In this document: in pieces, positions 53,484 through 62,884 of the stretch
How positions within the stretch are numbered: position 1 is the stretch's first letter
How the letters are laid out: the number at the start of each line of letters is the position of its first letter
NCBI GenBank assembly: GCA_034766995.1
Contig: CM068321.1
Coordinates: forward strand, 12,541,526 to 12,605,525
Direction of reading: 5' to 3'
DNA length: 64,000 nucleotides
Source of the DNA: Acanthacorydalis orientalis
Lineage: Eukaryota; Arthropoda; Insecta; Megaloptera; Corydalidae
The notes under the pieces: generated by a model
Told to the model about the DNA's origin: nothing
The model's input: only the letters and a program-made list of their open reading frames with translations
Database searches by the model: none
Program-made: the position numbers and the translations under genes

Positions 53484-56400
53484 TTTACGGGAGTAAACTT
53501 CTATTTTCTAATAACTGTTGACAGTTTTAAGTGAAATAGTGTAGTTGGTGCTTTTATAAATTCTTATAAAGAAAATGAATTGGATAAAATTCTTAAGTAT
53601 ATTGAGAATTATATTAGTATTATAAACATAAATAATTGTAGTATAGAAAGAAACATTAAAATTCATAGAAATATTCAGCAAAAGATTTTTTTAGAGAAAG
53701 AAAAAATCTATTCGTTAGCTATCTGTTCAACATTTCAGAGTTAAATATCATTAAACGATCAATCCTTTAAACAATCAATAAATATATGATTCAGACTTAT
53801 ATGTATATATATATACATATGTATGTCAGTTAATTTATTATCTGATTAAATTAAATAAGTATCAATATAACAATTAAAGAAACAGTAAGTAAAGGATTGT
53901 TTGTTTTTATTTTGCGTAATTATTATGTTGGTACAAAAATAATTGCGGTTTATCACTTTCAAACTCTTAACAAAGACCGCAATTTTTTTTTACCGACCTA
54001 ATATTTTCAGTTTCTGATCCCATTTATAATTAATTTACATAAATGTTAATTTACGTTAGTTTACATTAGTCATTTCCGTCATAAAAATAATTAGTTGTAT
54101 AATGTGAGGTATATAATATATAATGTGATAATTAGAGTAGTATTACAATAATATAAAAATTGTAATGTTGAAATAGTTAAAATTTTTATAGGATAATTGT
54201 TTACTAAATAGATGAATAACATATTTTATGAATGCCATAGGTACGTATTTGTGTGGTTATGCAAAGAACGTACATTCGTGCAAAAATTTTATAATTATTT
54301 ACGATATGTTGTAAAAATATTGCGGTTTAAATTATTACAAAAAATATTAGAACCATTTCTGTAATAACCTTGTACAGATTTGAATTACATTTTTCTGTAT
54401 ATATATTTAAATAAAAAAATATACATATATTGAAAAAATATAAGTGTTAATATGATAAAAACTCTAATGTATGCTATTATTTTTCAGATGACTGGTTACT
54501 TTTTGTGCTTATTATTCATAATACCGATTGTACATGGAGCACCAATGCCTGAATATGATGTGGAAGTAGAACCATTTGAATTAGTGGCTATAGGACCAAG
54601 TGGGGAACAAACTTTAGAAGAATTTTCGCGTATTAAAAGATCTGGTTCTGGAGATTTCTTTGGAGTAATCAAAAATAAAATAACATCAGGAATAAAATCA
54701 AAATTTGCATCGCTTTCGCAAGGTTCGTCAGGGGGCGGTGATGATCATAATGATCATTATAATCCATATGATGATGTACCTCAAGTGAGTGTTTTCTAAA
54801 AAAGATTTCTATTATCTTATTATTCATATTTTTAAATTAGAATTTAGGGGTTTCTCACACAATGAGAAAAAAATAATAGAATTTATATAATAAACTAGAT
54901 ATTTTTTATTTAATTCGAGTAATATATATTTTTTTGTTTTTAAATATATATTTTTTTAATTTACAGTGTTAGTGTAAAAATATAATTGTTTAATATTTGA
55001 AAAAGATGAATTAGGATTACTTACAAGCTACAATATTAATGACTATATTATAAAAATCCATATATATATATATATATATATATAAATATATATATTCATT
55101 ATTAAATACATTTTTATGCTTTGTGTCTATTCTAATTACTGTTATTGCAAAATATTTTTTTGCATTTAAAAACCAATTAATAATTTTAAAAGGATCCAAT
55201 CGTTAGAAAATATTCCAAATAAGTTTATTAAAAATTGTATACTTCTCATTTCTTGGTTACTAATTGGTGTTTGTAAAGTACATTTTTTAAAAAATATCAA
55301 AAGAATTGCATTACCGCGTTTGCCAGCTGCATACAACTCGGGACCGGCCATATGACCAGCCCTGTTATATATAAAATTGTTCAAAAGTATATATTTTAAA
55401 AGACATATCATTAAAAAACGGTGTGTATCTTTTATCATTTTCGATATTTTAACATATCCTTTCTAACTCTCATCGTACAATAGAATTTTTCTTAGTACAA
55501 TATTTTTTCTCTATTTTCGTAACATATTTATTTAAATATACTTTTATATTTGTATATCTTATACATATTGTATTTATTAGTACATCGAACCAAATCATAT
55601 AATAATGTCAAAAAGTTCATCAAACGTATAAAAATAAAATGTAAAATTATAAAAAATTGAATTTAAAAAGGAAAAATATCATCTGCTTTATAATTTATAA
55701 TTATTTTTCAAAATAAACAATGAATACAAACGTATATTTTAAATACAGAAATTATTTTTTAAATTAAAAGTATTAGAATTAAGAAATGACATAAATATAT
55801 TTTTTAACCTTTATTTTGTTATAAGCTGCATTTAATTTTTCTCACGTCTTATATTGTTATGTTAGAGTTACGATCAAAAATCATTCGATTGGTGGAGTTT
55901 GAAGAAATCAATACTCAACACTTTACTGCAAGCTGTGAAAGCAATTAAAGGCGGTGTAATAGCAATCAAAGGTCAATTAATAAAAGGCGGCGGTCAAATT
56001 ATATCGACAAAAGGACAAATTATTAGTGCTAAAGGAGAAGCAATATCGAATTTGGGACGACATATGGCCACGTCTGCATTGCTAGTCACTCCACATTCTA
56101 GTTCAGGACATGGAGATCATCAGGTTTCATCATATTCCGCATCAGGACCATCCAGTTCAGGTAACTTTTTTTAAATCGATGACATTTTAAGAGTTTTTAT
56201 TTTATTCAAGTAATTAAAATGAGATGCAACGTATTTGTCAACACAAATGAAATAATACCGGATATTTTTCTAAACAATATCTGTCATACATGCAATATAT
56301 TCTATTCTTTGTTGTGCTGAAAATCTGATTGAAGTATGTAATATTATTCGCTGGTTAGAAAATTGTCAGAAAAATGAGTAAAACGACTCCGAATATTTTT

Positions 56401-57055
56401 TTATTTCATTTTAAAAGCTAATTTATTTTAGCTATTTTTATATATAATGACTGACTTAAATGTCTTTCTCTATGCTTTCTTTTGTCGTGATTATTGTTTT
56501 TAAAAATTAAATCACTTTTAAATGCAGCACTATCGATAAAAATATAAATAGTTTTCACTCTTGCATTTCTAATTTAAATTACTTTCATAAAATAATACTA
56601 ATTCAATACAATAAAAAAAACACGATATATTTAGATTCATACAATATTGCACATGAAATAAAAATGTTAAAATGTATTACAATCAGGAAGTCATCGGGTT
56701 AGTTTTTGTATATAATCAATGTATCTGATCTTTAAAAAAAACACTCTCTCTATGCACACTTGAAATGTTATTGTGACCTATATGCTATTATTATTATTTA
56801 AGATAGTAGCTTCAATTGATTCAAAATTAAGAAAAAAAAGTTAGGGATCAATAATTCACATTCACTTTTTGAACTCTATGACACTAAACAGAAAAATAAA
56901 AATAATACAAATTTCACTTGAATATGTTTTCATTTTCAAACCAGATTTGAAATATGCAAATGAAATCTAAAGATAAATTATAAATATGCATAATCGGCAA
57001 AAAACATGTGTATCCGCGTTTTTAAATATAAACATATATGATACTCAAAAAACTA

Positions 57056-57096
<41 letters not shown>

Positions 57097-58548
57097 CAAA
57101 AACATTGATATTTATTTTAGAAATAAAGAACTATTTTAGATTAATTAATTGCTTATTTTTTAATAAAAATAATTACATATCTTCACAAAAAATTTAAAAC
57201 TTATAAAGCAATTTAGTAAAAAAGAATGAATTTTTAAATATAATTGTCCAATTATGACAGGTTATTGTCCGTATATATACAATTCATCAGTGGTGCTATA
57301 GTTAATAAACGACAATAATTAGTTGACTTGCATTGACAGCTCACGAAAAACTTTTTGAATGCTTTTACATTGTTTTATACACATTTTCTAATTTTATATC
57401 GAAATTCTAAAGTAATAAGAATTAAGTAATAATAATACAAATTGTAATATCAAATACAATTATCTGAGATGTTTTTTTCTGATAAAGAATCTTATAAAAA
57501 TATCGTAAATTGGGTAGTTTTAATTGAATTGTTGAAATAAATAATCTAACATTAATAAAAAAAAATATTAATTTTTTTTATTAGTGTTAGTATCACTTTC
57601 TCGAACATATTGCTATACATGTTTATATTAATCAATGAAATTTAATTATTTTTTTAAAAAATAATGTTTTTGAACTCACAAAATATTTTGGAAGTACTTT
57701 CCATTTATAAATGCTGTTTGAAAGTTTTTGCTGACACAAAGTAGTTTATGGTTTTATAAAAATAGAGATTCATCGGTGAAAGATTTGATGCGCTCATCGA
57801 ATGGGTGAATGTTTCATATCACAAAGAACAGTAATTTGTAAGATATGAAATTTCACAATCTCATTGTAATATGCAAAGTTTCAAAAATATCTCTAAATCA
57901 AAAAACGAAAGTTGAAATAAAAATTATTAAATGTCAAAGTTTGATCAACTTTCGAAACAAATCGAATAAAAATTTTATTATTAACGGTTGATATTTTTTT
58001 CTTAGAAGATACCTTCTGAATAAATTACATTTTATTTAATGCATTAAATTGATTATTGTTATTTGTAATAAAATTAATTTTTAATACATATTGATGTATC
58101 AAGAGAAAAAATATTTTTAGCTAGTATGAAACAAAAATATTTGAATGAAATAAAGAAAAGAAATAAATCTCAAAATATAATCTTTTAAAAAAAATTATTC
58201 CTCAGAATAGTAGTCAATATTTTCAATACATTTCTGTCAATGCCTAACATATATCTTCCTCCCCTTCAGTGAAAAAATATACAGTTTGTTCTTCCAATCA
58301 GTTCTTTATATCATCTTTAACTTATCAGAGCAAACGTCCTTCCTTTGAGATCATTCTGATCAACAGTTTATGCCTGGGGTAAATAGAAGTCACATAGCAT
58401 CAGATCGATTGTCTCGTGTTGTCATGATGAAATAGAGTTCGGTCACGACCAGTAACGCTACCGTGAACAATTGACAGGAGGAATAAAGACTATAAAGTTA
58501 TATATTTTGTTTAATTCTGTTTATATTTTTTCATAATATATCTTATAG

Positions 58549-58588
<40 letters not shown>

Positions 58589-60594
58589 TGTTTATGTATA
58601 TTGTCAAATATATGTTACAGCATACAGTCATAGTGGAGGTTCTGCCCCGTCTGCACCATCTGCAGCTGTAGATCATTCTAGTCATGGTTTCAGTTCATCC
58701 AGTTCTCCAAATTCACATTACGGTGTTCCACCAATTCCACCTTCTGGAGGATATGGACCACCTGCAGAATCTGCTCATTTATCTGCTAATGCATACGCTT
58801 CTCATAAATACCAGTCAGCAGCAGCAGGTATATAATTATAATTCCATTTATATTTGATATATATATATATATATATTTGATTGAAATTTTAAAAAATGTA
58901 ATAGTTCGTTAAATCTTAATTTTATAATTAATCGAATTTTAGTTTTCTAAACTCATTAAGTATAATCGACGAAAAAACATTTTCAGTATTTATATCAACT
59001 TTCATAAGACTTCGTATTTTATCATAAAGATTGTTAGAAAAATATCTACACTTTTTTAATATTTAATTAGTTTTTCGAATCAATCGTATCACTCGTAAAC
59101 CAAAGTTAAAATATAAACTTTACAATTAAGTTGGAATTTATTTTAAGCCAAGATTCTATTTCAGCTCTCTATATTTCTTATTTAATTTTTATCTATTTTG
59201 TTTTCTATGAAAATCGAATGTATTTAGTTATATGCGCATTACTTTACTTATGAGAAGATCTTTTTGAATAAATTTCAATACTTATTTGTTTCAAGCTCTT
59301 CCACTTATATTGATATAGTCATTAAAAAAAATATATAAATAATCCCTACACATTTTAACAGCTTTTAGCCCATTATTTATGAATACATTTATGTATGTTG
59401 ATCAAATTATATTAACTTTGAAAAATATATTTATGACCTGAAATAGACATAAATTGGAAAATCACTCAAATATATTCCAGTTTTGTACTTGAAAAATCAA
59501 ACAAATAATTGTAGTAAATGAAACAATTCTCATTAAAATGATGCATGTGTAATTATAAATTTAGTCATGAAATGTGTATGGAAAATATTATTATAAATTT
59601 TAGGCGTTAAATTAAATTTCTTTTAATATACATAAAATAAATATAATCTCAAATATTTATTTAGAAACGTGTACCGTGGTTTTTTAAATATTAATCATAC
59701 TCCTTGATACTAATTGGTTAATAATTTTTAGATTATTGAAGATAATGAAGTTATAATAATTTCATTTATATGGGTTGGTGAGTTTCATTTATATTCTGAT
59801 GATTCATTGTTTATTTATTTTCCACGATTATTTTTGGCTCTTAAGCCGAACACACACTTTAACAACACCCTCACTCTCAAGTAGCTTGTTGACATACTTG
59901 AGTTCATCAGTAATCTGCTTGAGGATGGTTCAATAACTGAAATTAGTCATAACAGATAAATGAATAAGTGATTCATCAGGCCATGACCCCCAGGAAAAAT
60001 ATCATTTCAAAATATCATTTAATGTAATTCAAAACTTTTTTTAAATTAAAAGTAAAAAGAACATTTTTGATTTATGAACTAATTTTAGACAATAAGTTCA
60101 TTTTCTTAACTACAATTAAATAAATGAGACTAACACATAACTACTATAAAATTTTACTAATGGTCATTATCATTTGTACATAATTAAGCACTTTTTTATG
60201 TAGTAAATGAATGAAAGGAATTGTATTTTGTTAATAGCTTAGAGTGCACCATTCGTTATTCTTTGTGCAACTGATTGTTGAAATGTTCTTCATCACTTCT
60301 TAGCTTTTAAGAAAGTATATAAACATATTATTCATCGTTTTATCTTATAGATGAAGCAATAAGAAATATTGAAAATAAATAGAAAATGTTAAACGGCAAC
60401 TTTTATGAATATATTTAAATCAAAATGCATTTATCAAAAAGTTACATATTCGTCAGGTCGCTATTTAATGTGATAAAAATCTAGGTCATTAACATTTTTA
60501 AACAACTTTTTAAGTTCTAGATGTATTTCATTAGTTTTAACATCTTTCATAATGTTTTGTTTCTTAATTTCTAAATATTATTATCCATATACGC

Positions 60595-60656
<62 letters not shown>

Positions 60657-61822
60657 GTCTGTTAACATTATGTAAAAAGATATCTTCGGATTTATACATG
60701 AAATTTCTTTTAAGATAATAAGTTGTTTTTTTTACAAAAGAAGTAAATGCTACATTGTTACACAATGAGTTAAATAGAATTTTATTATGCATATTTGTAA
60801 TGAAATAATATAATTTGTAAAGATGTAATGAACGCAATTAAATTAATTAATTATATTATATTATTACGTTTATGGTTAGTTGTCAGGCTAGGTAATTTCT
60901 AAGTAATATAGAATGAAAATAAAAAAATAGATTCACTGTAAATAATATAAACATTAGAATGCCAGAAAACATATATATTATCACATTTTTATTCATTAAA
61001 TAAATTTCAGTCTAAAACATTTAATTTTTCTCGGTTTAATGTTATTTTTTATCAAGAATATTATAGTTTGCATAAAGCATATAAAAGTCATTAATTGTAT
61101 TCGAAACTATAAAATACTTAAAAAGAATATAATGGACTTTTAAGCCGTACTTATGGCAATAGAATTTATGCATTCCTATAATTTATTCTAGTTGTGTCTA
61201 ATAAGGGGAAAAAAGTGTCTAAATTGTGAGAGTTTGATATAAGTAAACATTTTTGTGCGGGGTAATTGAAGTCTTAATTAAATTTGACTGATATAGTATT
61301 TTAATTTTAATAATAATGAATATATGTATATATTAATTTATTAATCATATTTATTTTATTTTAATATTATTTAGTTAAAAAATCATTTTTAAAGTTATAA
61401 GTTATTATCTTTTTTATAGTTACTTACTATACAATATTTGATTTGTTTTTATAATCACAATTTTGTAAAAATTAAAGTAATTTTAATGTTAAGGTCTACC
61501 AGATAAAAGATGTTTTACTTTTTTGTCGCATTGGGAATGGAATTTTCTACTTTGTTGCGTTAAATAAATTTGGTTAATAAGAAGAAAACTTTTTAAAGAA
61601 ACGCAGAATATTATATAAATGTATATCAAATGCAATAAAATGGATAATAGTATAATCAATGACGAAAAAATTTTTTTAATCAAATATTTATTGAAATTTA
61701 AAAATAAATTTTTCACTGCACAAATCATACATTATTTAAATTAAAATAAGATCATTAATTGATCATTGATCATTTTTATAGTTCCTTATGTCCATTTCGA
61801 TGGCGATATCATCGTCCTCTGA
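38102..61822 (+). CDS. Secreted Lys-Gly heptad-repeat protein (five-exon model)
   Basis: Joined exons 38102-38107, 54488-54784, 55866-56160, 58621-58827 and 61782-61822 give 846 nt, 281 residues and a TGA stop. Intron phases are 0, 0, 1, 1 and every junction is GT-AG. Residues 1-19 are a signal peptide (hydrophobic Phe-Leu-Cys-Leu-Leu-Phe-Ile-Ile core, cut after His-Gly). Residues 20-49 are an acidic pro-region and 50-53 (RIKR) a furin-type site. Residues 54-101 are basic, then Gly/Asp/His-rich. Residues 108-126 are amphipathic after Trp110-Trp111. Residues 127-168 are six tandem heptads with a Lys-Gly core. Residues 169-268 are Ser/Gly/Pro/His/Ala-rich. A secreted matrix or cuticle-associated role is inferred from this layout and from the Met-Lys|intron start seen in many insect cuticle-type genes. 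The family is not recognised. Exons 2-4 are firm; exons 1 and 5 are less so. Confidence 0.72.
38900..39066. repeat. (TA)n microsatellite, interrupted
   Basis: About 165 bp with CATACATA steps; preceded by a CTTTCTCC-type pyrimidine tract at 38876-38899. Confidence 0.95.
40198..40255. repeat. (TCTA)n(TA)n microsatellite
   Basis: About six TCTA units followed by TA. Confidence 0.95.
40256..40432 (-). other. GC-richer island, open for ~58 codons on minus strand
   Basis: Sandwiched exactly between two TA arrays. Read on the minus strand from about 40431 the frame is stop-free through the whole island. It starts [10 protein letters not shown] and includes Gly-Leu-Val-Ile-Leu-Val and Gly-Glu-Trp-Cys-Pro-Asn. 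The FW-x-ELDDV ... VILV layout faintly recalls the endonuclease domain of some non-LTR retrotransposons, but the Gly-Asp-Asn/Leu-Asn active-site motif is not there. The other strand has stops early in its frames. Likely a dead coding fragment of unknown origin. Confidence 0.35.
40433..40484. repeat. (TA)n microsatellite
   Basis: About 50 bp, closes the right side of the GC-richer island. Confidence 0.95.
42044..42102. repeat. (TA)n microsatellite
   Basis: About 58 bp, pure. Confidence 0.95.
42750..42818. repeat. (TA)n microsatellite
   Basis: About 68 bp, pure, 45 bp left of the first mariner MITE. Confidence 0.95.
42864..42943. mobile_element. Mariner-type palindromic MITE, copy A
   Basis: The 80-bp element begins TTAGGTTGATAGAAAAATAA and its right end in reverse complement begins TTAGATTGGTAGAAAAATAA. 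It is flanked on both sides by TA (42862-42863 and 42944-42945), the mariner target duplication. The arms make up nearly the whole element, so there is no coding capacity. Confidence 0.85.
42948..42987. repeat. (TA)n microsatellite
   Basis: About 40 bp, starts almost at the edge of MITE copy A. Confidence 0.95.
43204..43239. repeat. (CA)n(TA)n microsatellite
   Basis: About twelve CA units followed by a short TA tail. Confidence 0.95.
43790..43837. repeat. (TA)n microsatellite
   Basis: About 46 bp, pure. Confidence 0.95.
43971..44050. mobile_element. Mariner-type palindromic MITE, copy B
   Basis: 80 bp. The left end reads TTAGTTCGATAGGAAAATAA; the right end in reverse complement reads TTAGGTTGCTAGAAAAATAA followed by TTGCGGTTTATC. 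TA precedes and follows the element. The inner GCGGTTT arm matches copy C more closely than copy A. Confidence 0.85.
44504..44559. repeat. (TA)n microsatellite
   Basis: About 55 bp, pure. Confidence 0.95.
47163..47304. repeat. (TA)n and (TG)n-rich tract
   Basis: TA array followed by about 110 bases of imperfect TG/TATG/TTTG repeats, the longest TG-rich tract in the window. It produces a spurious Val/Cys/Tyr-rich frame. Confidence 0.95.
48215..48285. repeat. (ACAT)n(TA)n microsatellite
   Basis: A few ACAT steps, then about 55 bp of pure TA. Confidence 0.95.
49844..49906. repeat. Imperfect inverted repeat
   Basis: CTTCAGTCAG plus TTTTAAATAAC on the left pairs with GTTATTTAATATATAACTGA on the right, with a short loop between. 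Purpose unknown. Confidence 0.5.
49987..50051. repeat. (TA)n microsatellite
   Basis: Two TA blocks either side of GTATGTA. Confidence 0.95.
50340..50387. repeat. (TA)n microsatellite
   Basis: About 46 bp, pure. Confidence 0.95.
52130..52229. repeat. Two adjoining hairpins
   Basis: Hairpin 1 has perfect 17-bp arms (TTCTTTTTTTAAATAAC at 52130 and its complement ending 52187) around a (TA)n loop. Hairpin 2 begins where the first ends: GAAAAAGTAATCATATTATA at 52185 pairs with TATAATATGGTTACTTTTTC ending near 52229, with one mismatch. The arms overlap by about three bases. Confidence 0.8.
53923..54001. mobile_element. Mariner-type palindromic MITE, copy C
   Basis: 79 bp. The left end reads TTATGTTGGTACAAAAATAA and continues TTGCGGTTTATCAC; the right end in reverse complement begins TTAGGTCGGTAAAAAAAAAT. 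TA flanks both ends. A possible half copy (TATGTTGTAAAAATATTGCG) lies at about 54307. Confidence 0.85.
54488..54784 (+). CDS. Exon 2: signal peptide, pro-region, RIKR site
   Basis: Residues 3-101. The acceptor is TTATTTTTCAG and the donor CAA|GTGAGT, phase 0 at both sides. It carries most of the signal peptide, the acidic pro-segment with the repeated Val-Glu motif, the RIKR site (residues 50-53) and a Gly/Asp/His-rich linker ending Asp-Asp-Val-Pro-Gln. Reading past the donor gives Val-Ser-Val-Phe then a stop. Confidence 0.85.
54785..55865 (+). other. Intron 2, about 1.1 kb
   Basis: GTGAGT to GTTATGTTAG. Very AT-rich with a TA array at 55063-55095. The block near 55310-55370 is somewhat richer in G+C but shows no recognisable frame. 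Confidence 0.75.
55866..56160 (+). CDS. Exon 3: Trp-Trp helix and Lys-Gly heptad repeats
   Basis: Residues 102-199 plus the first base of codon 200. It opens [10 protein letters not shown], continues through a Leu/Ile/Lys amphipathic segment, then six seven-residue units at residues 127-168 (55941-56066), and ends in a Ser/Gly/His stretch. Donor TTCAG|GTAACT leaves phase 1. The frame runs on only to Asn-Phe-Phe before a stop, which supports splicing here. Confidence 0.85.
56161..58620 (+). other. Intron 3, about 2.5 kb
   Basis: GTAACT to TATGTTACAG. It holds TA arrays (57058-57096, 58551-58586) and a dead mariner transposase fragment on the opposite strand. Confidence 0.75.
58190..58480 (-). 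mobile_element. Mariner-family transposase C-terminal relic
   Basis: Read on the minus strand, broken frames show Phe-His-His-Asp-Asn-Thr-Arg near 58430 (the HDNARPH block with a catalytic Asp), then a Cys-Asp-Phe-Tyr-Leu-like segment, then Leu-(Ile/Lys)-x-Lys-(Glu/Gly)-(Gly/Arg)-Arg. The order and spacing fit the C-terminal half of a mariner-type transposase. Stops and frameshifts are frequent. It lies antisense in intron 3 and is a second copy, distinct from the one at 35.6-36.4 kb. Confidence 0.55.
58621..58827 (+). CDS. Exon 4: Ser/Gly/Pro/His-rich tail
   Basis: Residues 200-268. The acceptor is GTTACAG; the split codon G|CA gives Ala. The segment has [10 protein letters not shown], a five-Ser run, Gly-Val-Pro-Pro-Ile-Pro-Pro and Gly-Gly-Tyr-Gly-Pro-Pro, ending Ala-Ala-Ala. 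The donor GCAG|GTATAT is moderate. If it is not used, translation ends two codons later (Gly-Ile, TAA at 58833-58835). Confidence 0.8.
58828..61781 (+). other. Intron 4, about 3 kb (if exon 5 is real)
   Basis: GTATAT to TTTTTATAG. AT-rich with a TA array at 60592-60652 and a GC-richer island at 59830-60000 whose minus-strand frame is nearly stop-free but unrecognised. If exon 4 is terminal this is 3' UTR and intergenic DNA. Confidence 0.5.
60592..60652. repeat. (TA)n microsatellite
   Basis: About 60 bp with CATA steps at the left. Confidence 0.95.
61782..61822 (+). CDS. Exon 5 candidate: short C-terminal exon
   Basis: The acceptor CATTTTTATAG joins the phase-1 donor of exon 4 to give [13 protein letters not shown] and TGA. 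The 41 bases are far richer in G+C and codon-like than the flanks, and the overall frame closes cleanly at 282 codons. AATAAA follows 120 bases later. A GTAAGT just after the stop would be an unused donor. No transcript evidence is available. Confidence 0.5.
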
Positions 61823-61941
61823 ATGCGTAAGTAGAGAAGAATCTAAAAGTATTAGTACATGTAATAATTTTCTGATTTAAAGATCATGGAAGATCTATTA
61901 AAATGAATATAAGGAACAACCATGATAATCAATAGCCAATT

Positions 61942-61947
61942 AATAAA
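61942..61947 (+). terminator. Candidate polyadenylation signal
   Basis: AATAAA 120 bases downstream of the exon 5 stop. In sequence this AT-rich the hexamer is common, so the call depends on exon 5 being right. Confidence 0.35.
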
Positions 61948-62327
61948 CATATTTGTTTAGTAAATAAGTTATAACTTGTGAAAGAGTGAACAATTCATTT
62001 GTATAATAGAATTTGGCAAGAGTTTCAAAAATGTTATTGCGATTTATCTACATTAATATATTATGCCTAAGTAAATAAACTTATATATTATTTATTTACT
62101 AAAAAATAGACTGAAAATAAATTATGATTGTTTATTGTAAATCATCATCATAGATTTAAGTTTATTTTAGTTTTCGTCTACTTTACTGTGAAAATATTAT
62201 CATTTCTTGCATATTTTTAGTTATCAAAACAAAAACAAACTATTAAATTTTGAAATTAAAAATATTTTTAATACTTGAAACACATTTGCATTGCATATCT
62301 TAATTTTTATAAAAAAATATGATTACT

Positions 62328-62328
<1 letters not shown>

Positions 62329-62371
<43 letters not shown>

Positions 62372-62396
62372 TAAATAGATAGACAGATAGATAGAT
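62329..62396. repeat. (TA)n(GA)n(GATA)n microsatellite
   Basis: TA, then about eight GA units, then GATA/GACA steps. Confidence 0.95.
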
Positions 62397-62764
62397 GGGT
62401 AGTATATTATTATATATGTGTCTCAACGAGATCAAGTCTAACAAGATAATAATTTTGCATGTACGAATATCATATTTTTTCTGTGTAAGATTATTTTCAA
62501 AAAGTATTTAATGTTAAAATATTGTTTTTTAACTAATCCGTCATTTATTTTAATTGTATTTAATATAAATTCAAATCTAAATAACTAAGCCTGATAAATA
62601 ATTAATATTGAATGAATGAATGTATTTATTTGTATTCAAGGTACACAGTGACCTATTACAAAGGTGGTTGATATTATTTTATAAGTGATTATTTTTTATA
62701 ATACTTACAGTTTTACAATTAAAATAGTAATAATGGTTAGTTTCAATAATAAAATAATAGTTAA

Positions 62765-62767
<3 letters not shown>

Positions 62768-62825
<58 letters not shown>
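62768..62825. repeat. (TA)n microsatellite
   Basis: About 55 bp, immediately outside the 3' end of the reverse-transcriptase relic. Confidence 0.95.
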
Positions 62826-62831
<6 letters not shown>

Positions 62832-62884
62832 TTAGAGAACAAAATGAAATATAATTTATTCATTTGAACAAAATGATCGAAGTT

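Larger units (their letters stand above)
38108..54487 (+). other. Intron 1, about 16.4 kb
   Basis: Bounded by GTAAGA and TATTTTTCAG. It is filled with TA arrays, three mariner MITEs, a GC-richer island (40256-40432) and a double hairpin (52130-52229). No further coding exon was recognised. Minus-strand frames at 41311-41745 and the plus frame 45847-46095 show no known motif. If exon 1 is wrong this is intergenic sequence. Confidence 0.55.

Noticed and set aside
54452..54487. In-frame upstream ATG giving twelve extra residues before Met-Thr-Gly-Tyr
   Set aside because: It would read through the acceptor TATTTTTCAG and put an extra stretch ahead of a signal peptide that is already complete. 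Splicing from 38107 explains the frame better.
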